Shown: piece after piece, positions 28,001 to 41,189 of the stretch
Layout: the number at the start of each line of letters is the position of its first letter
Position numbering within the stretch: the stretch's first letter is position 1
Source of the DNA: Allolobophora icterica
Taxonomy: Eukaryota; Annelida; Clitellata; Crassiclitellata; Lumbricidae
Reading direction: 5' to 3'
Length of the DNA stretch: 64,000 nt
Assembly: GCA_963556255.1 (NCBI GenBank)
Contig: OY744607.1
Coordinates: 4,290,458 to 4,354,457 of the forward strand
Notes under the pieces: model-generated
The model's database searches: none
Seen by the model: the letters and a program-made list of their open reading frames with translations, nothing else
Told to the model about the DNA's origin: nothing
Made by a program: the position numbers and the translations under genes

Positions 28001-28771
28001 TTTCCAGACTTTGTCGAATGACACTTTTGAGTTTTCTTTTGATGAGACCTTTAGTTTGAACTGTTTCCTAGTACTGAAATGGATAACAGGTTTATTTACG
28101 GTGTTTCATGGACTGGAGGGATGTCGTCCAAGTTTCTTTTGATGAGAACCCTTCTCTTCAGAGTGTCTGTTAGTATTCGATTCACGGTTTGACAGTTGAG
28201 TGTTCTTGAAGTGCGATGTTTGGACATGTTCTTTCGACGATGCTTTTGCGTAGAACATTTCAAGGTTGATCGTGTTCCAGTATTGTGTGGTGTTTCTACC
28301 TCATGAGTTACAAGGCAGTCGGTGATCCTTGTGGTACCGTTTAATTGAAGGAGTTATCCTTGGTGAAAAGATGTTATTGGGTGATATCGTATGTATATGC
28401 GCTGATACTGCGGTATTAATGTCCCGAGCTTACTGAGAACGGTGTGATGAAGAGTTTCATGATTTGGTGTATAATGATGGTTAGAGATGACAATTGTGTA
28501 AATACGATAATTTGTTTTAAATGGAAATCAATAAAAAAAAATACAAAAAAAGACAACAAAAAAATGTTTTCACAAGCGGCTGTCACTTCCCCTATTCGAC
28601 GTTTGATTTCGGTTGTTTTATTTTGGAGGTGTGCGTGACGTGAAGGAGTTATCGTTTATTTGCAAGATCGGGAGATAGTTGGTGACTTTTCTCTCCTAGG
28701 TCTCCTGGCCAAATGGGTTAGGTAGAGCTCAGGTTCATGACAGAGGGCCGGTTAAGGTTGGCGACTTGGTG

Positions 28772-29060
28772 GATTAGACAAGTTGCCAGTAGGGTCGTGG
28801 TTTGGATCTCTAGCACCATTAAACAGGCTGTCGTCAGTACGGTTCGCAGGAGATGGGCTTCTCTTAGATGCTCAGGCTATCATCGTCACTTGGCGTTCGT
28901 GCGGGGTGCGGAGATGGATTAGACAAGTTGCCAGTAGGGTGGTGGTTTGGATCTCTAGCACCATTAAACAGGCTGTCGTCAGTACGGTTCGCAGGAGATG
29001 GGCTTCTCTTAGATGCTCAGGCTATCATCATTACTTGGCGTTCGTGCGGGGTGCGGAGAT
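28772..29060 (+). repeat. Two 145-bp tandem units
   Basis: Unit gattagacaagttgccagta begins at 28,772 and 28,917 and is almost identical in both. A third, diverged copy without the first part lies at 27,043-27,185 (caccattaaaaaggctgtcg to cgttcgtgcggggttgc). This may be recent expansion of an older internal sequence. Confidence 0.88.
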
Positions 29061-29236
29061 GGATGGGTCTGGATTGAGTACTTGACCGAGTAAGTCGTCC
29101 AGATGACCGAGGTATTCCGCCCTATAACCAGTGGTACAATGGTTCCTTGCTTTCTAAGTGGATCTGGGTTGGAGATGTTTCTGTGTCACGAGTGATTAAG
29201 GTCCCCGATTTTGTCAGAGATGCTCCGCATCTAAGT

Positions 29237-29249
29237 AAGGTGGGGAGAG
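29237..29249 (+). promoter_or_regulatory. Polypurine tract
   Basis: AAGGTGGGGAGAG directly abuts the TG of LTR2, the expected place for the plus-strand primer. It has one pyrimidine interruption. Confidence 0.7.
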
Positions 29250-32211
29250 TGTGGCGGACTAGCCACAGGGCTCGAATGTATGTTGTTTTAATAATAGCTG
29301 TCTTATTGACGCGCTTTACGGTGACATAATGCATCAGCGGCCCATGCGTAAATGGCAGCGCTAACGTGATATAATAATAGCCAATATTTAAGTTTTAGTT
29401 TGTTTTTGCCATTAAACCGATTCAAATGATTAATTAGAATAATATTACACACTTTTCGGTCCAATAAATAAGGCCTAAAGCTAGGGCGGCGCTTATTATC
29501 ATAGGTTGATTTCGATACCTTAGACACCTGTATTTGAGAAGGTGTGCGTAGGCTAGTATATAAGGAACAAGCCACGGTATAGTGTGGCGAGGGATAAGTA
29601 TAGGCTGCCTCACGGTGTTTTGCCTATATTGTAGAGCGGCGTTACTGCGCTTTACATGTACAGCGACACGGTGCTTTAGTGTCGTTGGTTACCGGTTCGG
29701 TACAAGGCTAATCAGTGCGCTCCCGAGTGACAGCCGCTCCAAAGGCGGTCTGACCGGTGCTGGTAAACGCCGATTCAGCGGGGTTGGGCCCACCCTGTTG
29801 TAGATCGCGAAAGGTACCGAGTCTGATCGTGGAAGGCTGAATCGGGGAAAGACCGATCGTGAGGAATAAAGGCTCACAGGTCTGTGTCGGTAAAGTTCGG
29901 GGAAGGTGACCCCGCTGGTAAACCGTTCGATAGTCCGGGGAAGGCCCCGGCGGCTCCGTTCGATAAAGACTGGGAAGCAGCCCCAGTCGGTGGCCGTTCG
30001 GTAAAGACGGGAAAGGCGAGCCCGCCGGTGACTGTACGATAGAAAGACGGGAAAGATCCCGTTGGTATCTGGTTCGCGTTACAGGGAAAGACCGATCGTG
30101 AGAGATAAAGGCTCACAGGTCTGTATCGGTAGAGTCCGGGGAAAGGCCCCGTTGTTGACCGTTGGATATATACGCGGAAAGACCGCGCTGGTGACCGTCT
30201 GATAGACACGCGGAAAGGCCCCCGCAGTTGACCGTCAGAGATACACGCGGAAAGGCCCCGCTGTTGACCGTTAGAAATACACGGCCGGAGATACGCGGGC
30301 AAAGACCCGGTGTTGACCGTCAGATATAAACGGGCAAAGACCCGGTGGTAGCCGTCAGAGATACACGCGGAAAGGCCCCGCTGTTGACCGTTAGAAATAC
30401 ACGGGCAAAGACCCGGAGATACGCGGGCAAAGACCCGGTGTTGACCATCGGAGATATACGGGCAAAGCCCGGTGGTAGCAGTCAGAGAGATACGCGGGCA
30501 AAGACCCGATTAGTGATAACTCAGTTCAAGTATCGTCAAATATTGGCTAACCAGTGCGATCCCGAGTACAGCAAAACTAATCACTCTTGGGTGTTGGATT
30601 GACCGCCGATTCGACAGGTTTGGGGCCCACCCTGCCGTTAGATCGCGAGCCGGTCTGAATCCCGATTGTGGAAGTTTAACAGGCTGAGTAAACCTCGGGG
30701 AGAGACCGATCGTGAGAGTTAGAGAAAACACAGGTCTGTATAAAAACGGGGAAGCAAAGACCCCGGTGGTGACAGTTCGATTTGTACGGGAGTCCCAGGT
30801 AAAAGGGACATTGACTCAGACCAAGAGTAAACGATACGTGAACTTTCGGGTAGTCGGGAACCCATGTTTGGAAGAGAGATGTCCGGGTTTTCCTAGCTGA
30901 AGTTCAGCTAGTCAGAGTCCCAAGGTGAAGTGTACGAGCGTCCACAGGTAAAAGGGGCATTAACGCAGACCAAGAGATTAACCTCAAAGTTTGGATCGGG
31001 TAGTCGGGTACCCAGGTCCTAAAGAGGCACGACCGCGTTTCCCAGCGAGATTCGGCTAATCAGAGTGCCGAGGTGAGGAGTACGATAATCCCGTGTTTGA
31101 AGGGAAATAATAAAGCAGACCAAGAGATTAACCTCAAAGTTTGGATCGGGTAGTCGGGTACCCAGGTCCTAAAGAGGCACGACCGCGTTTCCCAGCGAGA
31201 TTCGGCTAATCAGAGTGCCGAGGTGAGGAGTACGATAATCCCGTGTTTGAAGGGAAATAATAAAGCAGACCAAGAGAGTGATACGTGAAAGTCCGGGTTG
31301 TCGGATACCCAGGTAGAAACATAATTGCTTGTCGCAACACACAGCTCTGAGAACTGACTGAAGTGCGAGGATGGGCCCCCTCGTGCGTAGGTCGGAACGA
31401 AGTTCTGTGTGTAGATAGCGAAGGGTAGAGAGAGGACCTTCACTATCAGAGTGCCATAGACCCCCTTACCGTTATCTTTCGAAGCAGAATTTATCACTGT
31501 GTTGGTCGACAATTGCCAACACAGAAGACGGGTAAGGAAACTTACTCCGTAAATGTGGTGCATGATAATATACGTGTGAGGCCGGTATGCCCTGCACGGA
31601 CATGGAGCGAGAGATACGTACGGTGGGAAGACGTATGGACAGGTGCCTAGACGACACGACGGAGAGTTACAATTGACAGTTGCCCAATAGACCGGTGTCT
31701 AGGACGATGTGATGGAAAAGACTTGTCACATGTATTCCTTGTTCCCGATATTTAGAAAACGTTTGGTGTCCCTGATAAATGGCGATAGTTCAAGAGTCAC
31801 GAGATGTATAATGGTGCGTCAAGGTTTAGATCAGGTGGAGAGTTGGAGGAAGCCCGTAGCTAAGAAGACACACAAAAGAGGAAGACTCCTGCTGGTAAGA
31901 GAACGAACCCTGTTCTGAAGGACGGCCATCCTGCAGGACGTTGCCCATCCGGCGACCGCGGAAAAGAGCAGAGTCAGACCCAGAGATCGAACTGTATAGT
32001 GTTGCCTGTCTTAAGCGGCCAATCCTGAATCTCCTCTGATAGGAACGTTCACTATGGAAGAGATAGAGAAGAGCCATTTGACGGTGAAAGTAGACAAGGC
32101 AGAGTGACTCTGGTGGGGCTCCAGACGGGCAGTGGGCTGGAGTCACCACCACACGGAAACCCGCCCGGCGCAACGAGAGTGCAGGCGTCCGGGCGGGCGC
32201 AGAACGCCACA
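29250..32211 (+). repeat. LTR 2 (3' LTR)
   Basis: 2,962 bp, differing from LTR1 at only four positions that I could find. It carries the same stem-loop array (about 29,834-30,499) and 150-bp tandem units (30,965-31,264). It ends CGCCACA and is followed by gtat. Confidence 0.95.
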
Positions 32212-32570
32212 GTATGACTTTAAAGTAAACTATCCAGGCATTATAGCCGAGGCTAAGATTGATGTCAACGGCCGTGGTAGCCACAAAATGTCGTTAAAAA
32301 CGCTGAATATTAACTCTAAACTGCTCAACTGTATTCGACACCTTTTAAACGCGTTTCATTTCTGCTATTTATTACTCGCTTGCTTTCAATCGTAAGATCC
32401 GTTAAAACTGAAATTCTATAGCCTTAGTTTGATGTCAACGGCAGTGACTGTCAAAAAGATGTCGTTATAAACACTGGATATATTAGATACGAAGATTTCA
32501 ACTATAATATTCCACACCTTCAAAACGCGTGTACGCTTTGCTATTTAAAATTCACTTGCATCCAGTCGTA
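32212..32570 (+). repeat. Satellite-like monomers after the LTR element
   Basis: Begins with the second gtat of the target duplication. Two monomers follow, with attcgacaccttttaaacgcg at about 32,334 and attccacacc at about 32,510. Confidence 0.78.
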
Positions 32571-33091
32571 ACCATACGTTTCATTTAATATGCATGATGT
32601 ATGTGAGATTGGTACTATTTCATACATGATATGATTGTAGTGGTACATATTGCTATAAGATCTCATTGAACTGAGGAATAAGAAATGACCAATTAAACAT
32701 TTCAATAATAGAATGGGAATATAATGTCATAATTATAATCATATGTGCTGTGCATTTATGTCTGAAGTTGTTTAAATATTTCTAGCGAGTGACAATAGTT
32801 GCGAAGTACTGTTTGGTTTGCGTCGGAACATTTTATAGCTATGTGTATTATAAATAACATTAGATATGTTGCTTTGGGTGATGTGACATTACTGACATTG
32901 TAAGCTTATGTTTGACACCTAACCATGGTGTTATACGGACACTATAAGTTATCGTTTTCTAGAAATTGTATTTGTGAATTGTCGTCAACGGCCATTGTTG
33001 CCAAAGGACGACGTTAAACTTTGGAATACAAAAAAAAGTCGTAAGATAATTCGCTGACGAGCGGCTGTGGCAGCCGCAAGATGTTACAAAC
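32570..33091 (+). repeat. Second copy of the 450-bp repeat, then satellite-like end
   Basis: Matches 10,885-11,335, including tttcatttaat and ctgaagttgtttaaatattt, and ends with gtcgtcaacggcc and gacgacgttaaact. A fragment with ggctgtggcagccgcaagatg follows and is interrupted by the hAT-like element at 33,092. Confidence 0.65.
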
Positions 33092-33883
33092 CATAGTTGT
33101 TAAAACCGTTTTTTCGTTTTCAATTTTTGTCCAAACACCCTCGTTTTTTATTTTTTATTTTTCTTATCGTTTATTTCCTTCTTTTATTTTTTTAATATAC
33201 TTTATTTATTTATTTACTGTCTGTTAATTTTTTTCATTTTCTGTTAAATATTTTGTCTGATGCCCCTTACGTTGTCTCCGTATTTTCAAGGATTCAGCTA
33301 ATTTACCTCACTATTAACGTCATTATTTGAGAAACAAATAGCTTATGAAATAGAACAGTACAAGAAATAAAATTTAAAAAAGTTATTTCTAAGTTATCTA
33401 AGATGCCAAAAGAAAAGGGTGCGGAATGGATTCACGTTACTTTGATGAACGAGAAAGACAAAAACTCGGCATTGGCTAAATTGAAATGTATTTACACCAT
33501 ATTATCTATACTTACAAAGTTTAGTTTTTAATTGTGTTAGTTTAGTCAGCATGTACTTATGTGGACTTATGTTTACAATTAAAATTTGAAAAGATTTCAA
33601 TATTTTTAATTCCTCAATTTCTTATTAAACCAAACTTATAAGAAATAAAATAATTTTTGTAGATTGATGTTATTTAGTGTTTACTAATAAAGTTGTGTTA
33701 TTTGCTAATTAAATTCTGTAAATAAGGTTTTTAATTTTAAATTGCAGTAGGGCCTACAAGATGCGAGAAAGTCAAATTATTTTCTTTTGTCGTTTTTCCG
33801 TTGTTTTCCCGTTTTAATTTTTTTTTGAAAAAACGACGTTTTTTCCGTTTTTTCTTTAGTTTCTATCGTTTTTAACAACTATG
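33092..33883. mobile_element. Non-autonomous hAT-like transposon (family 4)
   Basis: The ends CATAGTTGTTAAAAC and GTTTTTAACAACTATG form inverted repeats of about 15 bp. Flanking 8-mers ttacaaac (33,084-33,091) and ttataaac (33,884-33,891) match at 7 of 8. The intact satellite word gttataaacactgg gives the empty site. Both subterminal regions are rich in GTTTTTTCG-like words. The A/T-rich interior encodes no recognisable transposase. Confidence 0.82.
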
Positions 33884-33891
33884 TTATAAAC

Positions 33892-34765
33892 ACTGGATTT
33901 TAACTAAGTATTTTCTTTATTGAGAAGCACTAGTAAACGCACAGCGCTATACATGGTGAACATATTAGTCAAACAATCCAGCAATATAACTAATTTTTAA
34001 CAAGAGACGGTACAACGAATTAAGTGAGACATAAGGAGGACAGCAGAGGGGAGGAGTAAGGTCGCCTGATATTTGGAGGGCATAGTTATTGATAATCCTG
34101 GGTTTTAGCGTCGGAAACTAATTACATTGCATGACCGATGAAAACATTTCACAGTTAAACTCAAACAAGAAGTTGGAAGATTGATGAAAATATCAATGAA
34201 ACTAGAAGCCGGATGAGCGATGAAAACATTTCATAGTAAAATTCGAACTAGAAGTTGGAAGATTGATGAAAATGTTCACGAAACTAGAAGCTGGATAATC
34301 GATTAAAATATAACTGAAACTAGAAGTTGGATGAACGATGATTATTTATTGTATTATTGTATTAGAACTTTTCAATGAAATAATTTCCGACGCTAAAACC
34401 CAGGATTACCGTTATTTGTATAGCATCCTAGCGAGGCGGCATTTCTCAGACAACTTATCATTCCTTGGAAGCTCACGGTTGTGGGACCGTGGGCGCAGAG
34501 AGCAGTGAGCGTCCTTAATCGGTGGCAGCATTGTATGTAATACATGGCAAAGATTGAGCGAAACAGTACAAGAAATACTAGCTGAGAGACTAGCGTCAGC
34601 ATAATTGCAGAGTGCTCTTATGATGGGGATGATGAAGGTAAGTACCCCTAACGTACGGTACCAGCTTATTCCTTCTAGGGCAGCTCGCTTGCAATACCCC
34701 ATAACATAGGCGAGCACTAAAGCATCCTGCCAAATGTAGTCGCGCGTAACACGTGAAACTACACT
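33892..34765 (+). repeat. Duplicated segment, copy 2 (TIR-element-filled)
   Basis: Counterpart of 17,086-18,885. It lacks the Helitron and the (AAT)n tract of copy 1 but is interrupted by the TIR element at 34,091-34,410. The order of shared words is conserved throughout. No gene is seen. Confidence 0.7.
34091..34410. mobile_element. 320-bp TIR element (MITE-like)
   Basis: 27-bp terminal inverted repeats with a single mismatch (34,091-34,117 and 34,384-34,410; ends GATAATCCTGGG and CCCAGGATTACC). It is flanked by the duplicated 6-mer gttatt (34,085-34,090 and 34,411-34,416). The uninterrupted paralogue at about 18,150 reads gcatagttatttggatag with a single gttatt. Inside are repeated words gatgaaaac, tagaagttgga and gaaactagaag. 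The superfamily is not assigned. Confidence 0.88.
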
Positions 34766-35094
34766 AACTACAAAGATTTCAACTATATTCGACACCTTTA
34801 AAATGGGTTTATGTTGTGTTATTTATAAGTCACTTGCGTTTAACCGTAGGATGCCTCGCACCCCTCTTTTAAGGTAAAGTTGATGTCATCGGCCGTGGCT
34901 GCCACAAGATGTCGTTATAAACACTGAATATTAACTACAAAGCGCTCAATTACATTCGACACCTTTTAAACCGTTTAAGTTCTGCTATTTATACATCACT
35001 TGCGCTCAATCGTAGGATACTTCATGTGGGTCTTGTAAGGTTAGGTTGATGTCAAGGGCCGTGGCAGCCACAAGATGTCGTTATACACAGTGGA

Positions 35095-35105
<11 letters not shown>
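34765..35105 (+). repeat. Satellite-like monomers (last block)
   Basis: Two monomers plus a partial third. The attcgacacc word lies at about 34,788 and 34,954 (166-bp spacing). The family is not seen further right in the window. Confidence 0.8.
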
Positions 35106-36200
<1,095 letters not shown>

Positions 36201-36204
36201 GTAG

Positions 36205-36715
<511 letters not shown>

Positions 36716-37051
36716 AAGACTTAAGATATGAAGTCTGTAGATATCAAATCAGTTTGAGTTTCAAGTTACCTGAGGAAACCGCTAGAAGCCAGGCACACAG
36801 TTCGTGGAAACCCTTGGCATTGTCTAAGACTGTTCGTATTGTCTGCTTGGAAAACTGAAAATATTCAAAAAGGTTTTATGTTGACAGAATAAAGTGTTCA
36901 AGAAATATTGCTATTTACATGTACTCTGTATACAATTCCACTTTCTTTTCTACATATTATTTGAAATTTCTGCACATTTCCGAATTTCTGCATATTTCCT
37001 TATTGTTGAAGAATTTGACACTTTCTGAATATTTTCCCGTAATTCTAAACT
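36716..37051. other. Intergenic, no gene recognised
   Basis: A/T-rich with repeated words such as gaatttctgc and gcacatttcc. Nothing else supportable. Confidence 0.35.
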
Positions 37052-37137
37052 AAAACTGTGGCAATATCTTACTGTGACAATATTTCATCAAAAAAAATTG
37101 ATGAAATATTGTCACAGTAAGATATTGCCACAGTTTT
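37052..37137. repeat. Perfect hairpin, 40-bp arms, 6-nt loop
   Basis: Arm 1 is 37,052-37,091 and arm 2 is 37,098-37,137. They are exactly complementary (AAAACTGTGGCAATATC... / ...GATATTGCCACAGTTTT) around AAAAAA. There are no flanking TIR-element features. It could be a recent inverted duplication or a hairpin RNA gene; the sequence alone does not decide. Confidence 0.9.
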
Positions 37138-37330
37138 GCAATTATGCATATTTTTTTAATTAACAGAGTCAAATTAATAAGGAAAAATTTATTAAACGTC
37201 TGAATACTAATTCTTTCCTGTATATTTCATATTAATAATCATGACTTCCTCACCAAACTCATAAATTAATTTAATCAAGAAGAAGAACAAGAAGAAGAAA
37301 GGAGAGGTGAAGTAGTAGAAGAAGTAAAAG
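37138..37330. other. Intergenic, A/T-rich then GAA-rich
   Basis: Ends in an AAGAAGAAG-rich stretch (37,277-37,330) adjoining the next SINE. No gene. Confidence 0.35.
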
Positions 37331-37612
37331 AAGGAGTCCCTTAAGCAAGCCTGAAAGGCAGCCATCGGTAGGAATTTTCGGCGACTTCATTTTCTCAGCT
37401 TCGGCATATGACGGTGGTGGCAATCCTCATACTCGCCGTCTAATCTTCCCATCGACAGTGTACGGTCAGTGTACTCATTACAGCTGAGTTGGCTAGGGGG
37501 CGCATGTTGAGCAAAAATCTCGAAACAAATTTCTGCCCTCGCGGGGTTTGAACCCTCGACCTCTCGGTTGACAGTCCAACACGCTGACCACTAGGCTATC
37601 GCGCAGCCCAAA
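37330..37612 (-). mobile_element. tRNA-derived SINE, full-length copy
   Basis: The best-preserved copy. Read on the minus strand, the A-box region is TAGTGGTCAGCGTGTTGGAC and the B box is GGTCGAGGGTTCAAACCC. The body includes caacatgcgccccctagcca, actcagctgtaatgagtac and the gacggcgag block, with a GGGACTCCTTC end and a purine/pyrimidine-rich tail (37,277-37,330). There are no indels in the tRNA-like head. Confidence 0.82.
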
Positions 37613-38200
37613 CTAATTCCACTATATGAAATGTGTACTCAGGCCTACAACTTCGAACACTAGGCTACAGCCTGCTTTCGGTTAACACGAACCTCATGGA
37701 TCTCACCTGTTCAGGTCGAAGGACTGAAGCTGGCTTATTGCTTTTAAGTCTTTATGCTATAAAAATTTATAAATTAAATTAGAATTGATTATTTCAGATG
37801 TATATCCAGAGAATTGCTCTTCAAATATCTTTATGACCACGCAACAAAAAGAAATGGGCTACATAAGTTTATGCGTTGCGATATATTCTGAGTTCATGAG
37901 AGAAACGGTTGAAGGAGGAGAACAGACCCTGAGAGAAGGATTTCGAAGGAAGGATGTGACCAGGCGGCAAACTGGCAGCAGCAGCATCCCAAGGTTGAGG
38001 TTGATGAGGCTGGCGGTGGCACGAGATGTACAGAGGCCAGCCTAGATGGAAGAAATACAGCAACCAGTTTATCACCAACATCATGATCAGCTTCTTCATC
38101 TTTATCGTTCTCTTTCTCTTCGTCCTGCTCCACATCATCATCATAATCAGCAGTAGCCTGGTCAACGTCATCATTATCGTCGTCGTCGTCGTCGTCGTCG

Positions 38201-38281
<81 letters not shown>

Positions 38282-38664
38282 GCATCATCATCATCATCAT
38301 CATCATCATCAGCTTAATGGTCATAGCCAGCTCCATTAATATTACCACTGACATTACTCTTATCACCTTTATCATTAGCAGCAGCAGCAGCAGCTGATAC
38401 AGCTGTTGATGATAAATCATCATCACCATCGGCAGCGATGGTTCAATGGCCTCAGAATCGTTAATTAACCTATAGCGTAATTACAATCAAGTGCTTTGTC
38501 TCATCTACGCACGTCTAACTCCATGTATGAACTTACTCCAAGCATCTCGTGCAGATAGAAGAACTTTGGATCCATTTTGTAGTAAAGAAACGACCTCCAC
38601 AGCAGGACCACATTCACTGCCAACCACAACACCTGTAACGTAAAGCCAACTGATTTCGTAGTGT
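37613..38664. other. Intergenic with (CGT)n-(CAT)n microsatellite
   Basis: A trinucleotide tract runs from about 38,168 to 38,312 (TCG, then TCA units). The long Ile-rich or Met-rich open frames across it are artefacts. No gene is recognised. Confidence 0.6.
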
Positions 38665-38770
38665 AATGCGATTGTAATTGTAAATTTATATAGCGCCACT
38701 TCAAGAGATATTCATCAGAGGCCCTCCCGACCTAACACATTGAAACCACGATCAAACAAAATGGTCTTCA
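38665..38770 (+). mobile_element. Short dispersed-repeat tail (TATAGCGCC type)
   Basis: gattgtaattgtaaatttatatagcgcc followed by a tcatcagaggccct-like segment. Similar pieces lie at 2110, 12,900 and 55,845. Probably a SINE/LINE 3'-end derivative. Confidence 0.45.
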
Positions 38771-39687
38771 AAGCGCTTGCGGAAAAGAGGCAAAGGGAGG
38801 CTGAGGACAGTGAGGAGTATCATGTCGCAGGTTGTTAAGCAACTTATTCCAGGAGGATGGGCTGACCGCAGCAAAACTCCAAACCATTCAATGTAAAGCT
38901 CATCACGTAAACTCATCTAGTCTAATGCAATCCAGTCAAATGCGACAAGGGCAATGTAAAACCAACACAGCCGTTACTTACGCGATCAGTTGTAAAGTAC
39001 AGTAAGATGAGTGTAACGAATATAACGTAAGTAAGACAGTAAGGCAATGTAAGGTAATGTAACGTAATGTACGTGGCTTCTTATGAGCGACTTCATCCTG
39101 CTGAAGAACTGACAAGCCCCTATACTCGACGCTCGAGGTTCTTAAGCATGACACCCCGCCCGGTCGGTCTAACCCACCTGGCGCCCCAGGCAAAGCATAC
39201 ATTTGGCCCCCTTTGACCCCACTCCACGGCCCACCACACGTCACAACCCAGTGAGGAAACAGCCAGAACATTACGCTGAACTGAGTTATATTTTATTATT
39301 TGAATTTAAGTGAAAATATTGTAATTGGCAAAATGGCTAAAAAGTGAAAACATAAAACTGTTAAAACGCACTTTTTTTGTGTGATAATGGCGTCCCTAGA
39401 TTTTGGTGCCCCAGGCAACTGCCTGCTTTGCCTGTGCCTAGGGCCGCCCCGCATGATCCCGCGAGATACCGTACTTGGTACTGGACTTTTTCATCTCGAT
39501 AGCGAACACCCGGAGAAAGAAGAGATGACTTTGTGCATCTGGTAGCAATCTGCAACTCGTCCTCCATGAAGTGCATTGAGCTGTTGAAGTTATGAATCGA
39601 GGATATCGACTCGATCTCCTGTTTGATTTGATTGCTTATTTGATGTTAGTTTGTTAGCTGATAAGACTTTTGAAATAAAGTCCCACC
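38771..39687. other. Intergenic, possible old TIR element
   Basis: Tandem-like taatgtaacg words at 38,990-39,080. Between about 39,145 and 39,456 the words gcgccccaggcaaagca and gtgccccaggcaactgc, and flanking gcatga copies, hint at a degraded transposon, but the ends do not pair well. No gene. Confidence 0.35.
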
Positions 39688-40432
39688 CAGGGACGTCATT
39701 TCAGCTTTTTTCAGGGAAGGAGGAACGTCATTTAAGTATTTTTCCGGTGGAACTTGGCACTGGCGGCGATTTTGTTTGACAGGTGTTGGACCATAGGCAC
39801 ACTTTTGAACTGATCTGGTAAAAACAGGTGAAAACATTTTCGCGCGTGAATTGTTTATCCTTTTTTCGTGTTCAAAATTTGGGGAACAGCTGTATAGTAT
39901 GTCCCCCCCCCACTGTGAAAGATGGAACTGTGGTAAACTTGTCCAAAATATTGGGGGTGGGGAGGGCATTTGGCTATACATTCTACACTTGTTGCATTGG
40001 GTATACAGTCCATCTCAGTTATTTGGGGATCGTGCCCCGGCTGCCCCCTGAGTCTACGCCTATGAAAGGTGGGGTCTTGTTCCCCTCGACCCCCCGGGAT
40101 CGCCGCCCATGGAACTTGGCCAGCTTGCTAAGTTTTATATTTAGTCTACATGTGCAAAACTGTAAGCTAATGCTGCATGATGTGTGCTGAAATGTGCATA
40201 TTGTCACTTAATGTAATTAGGTTTTGATAATTTATAGTTAAAAAATGTGAAAAAAGCTATGCAGAATCTAGTTTTGTCAATAGTAGGCCTATATAATAAT
40301 TCCCTGAGTTTGAATTTCTTTTTTTCTTTGTTACCCCTTTCTTCTTCCTCCTTTTCTTGTTCCGTCCTTTTTCCTTTTTTCAAAGATCAGGGGAGTGGGC
40401 AAATGCCCCCACCTCCCTAAATGACGTCCTTT
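39688..40432. mobile_element. hAT-like element of the GGGACGTCATTT family, long copy (family 5)
   Basis: The left end is CAGGGACGTCATTTCAGC and the right end region is AAATGACGTCC, so the inverted repeats pair over about 11 bp. Flanking 8-mers gtcccacc and tccccacc match at only 6 of 8. The same ends, in a 272-bp internally deleted copy with a perfect 8-bp duplication, occur at 60,948. Interior words (gaacttggc, tctacatgtgcaaaactgtaa) are shared with that copy in inverse orientation. No transposase. Confidence 0.68.
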
Positions 40433-40589
40433 TCCCCACCTCTTAGAGAAGCCCTGACCTAATTCTTTTTTAAACGTAGCGAATTAAGGAACTCAGATGG
40501 ATGGCTATCAATAGCGTCGTCTCGTAGTCTGCAGTCTAGACTTACGGACACACTGTCCGCCACAGCGTCCACACTACACGACCCCGTTA

Positions 40590-40860
40590 TCACTTAACAC
40601 CTCACACCACACATAGGCAGACGGATATGCAGACAGATACACAGACACACAGAACATACATACGTAGAGACACGGACGGATACACCCAGAAACACGCACG
40701 AAGATATCCAGACATACAAACAGATAACAAAGAGGCAAACTGGACAAATACACACAGACATACAGACAGAACAAAACATTCCGAAACGGAGACCACAAGA
40801 CATACGCTGACAAATGCACGAAGGCACACAGAGGAGCAGACATACAAAGACAGTTCTAGT
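40590..40860. repeat. Degenerate (ACAG)n-rich tract
   Basis: Variable CAGACA/GACACA words without long pure runs. Cys/Val-rich minus-strand frames and Thr/His-rich plus frames are artefacts of the tract. Confidence 0.7.
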
Positions 40861-41189
40861 TTTGCAACCTGTTGCCTCTGTGATACCTCCGACCTCATGC
40901 CTGTTAACAATGATAGCATTCCTCCTCCTACTTGTTATTTCCACTACCTATTCCTCCAACTCCTACATCTTCCTCTCGTTATTTATCCTCTCCTCCCTCT
41001 TACTCCTCTACACTCTGATTCATCTCCACCTAGATCTCCATCTATAATTATGCTCAATCCTTTTAACTCCTCATGTGAATCCTCCCTATGTATCGTCCTC
41101 TTCCCTTATCTTCCTCCTTCCTTCGCTACATTCTCCTCTCTTTGTTTCCTAACTTTCCTTCCTCATCCTCAACTCATATCTCCTCTCCA

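Larger units (their letters stand above)
24863..29249 (+). other. Internal region of the LTR element, no recognisable coding
   Basis: About 4.4 kb with stops in all six frames. The longest frames (about 60-120 codons) match nothing I recognise. It contains three related copies of a roughly 145-bp unit (27,043-27,185 diverged; 28,772-28,916 and 28,917-29,060 in tandem) and three units carrying ACCGC-TTAATT/TTGATT-GCGGT hairpins at 27,739, 27,866 and 27,982. A purine tract lies at 29,237-29,249. Confidence 0.75.
21881..32211 (+). mobile_element. Non-coding LTR retrotransposon (LARD-like), complete
   Basis: Two directly repeated 2,962-bp LTRs enclose 4,407 bp. The LTRs begin TGTGGCG and end CGCCACA, with a 4-bp target duplication gtat on both sides. 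A primer-binding site lies two bases after LTR1 and a purine tract ends at LTR2. I see only four differences between the LTRs (22,234 A/G; 23,078 G/A; 24,828 A/G; 24,831 T/C by LTR1 position), all transitions, so insertion was very recent. No gag, protease, RT, RNase H or integrase is recognisable in any frame. It must depend on proteins from another element. Strand is assigned from the PBS and PPT order. Confidence 0.92.

Noticed and set aside
21881..32211. Plain segmental duplication of 2.96 kb
   Set aside because: TG...CA ends, 4-bp duplication outside, and PBS and PPT at the right places fit LTRs much better.
37500..37612. tRNA gene on the minus strand
   Set aside because: The same tRNA-like head with the same body occurs at five places, so it is a SINE.
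39145..39456. Another hAT-like element with gcatga flanks
   Set aside because: The ends do not pair and the flanking 8-mers match at only 6 positions.
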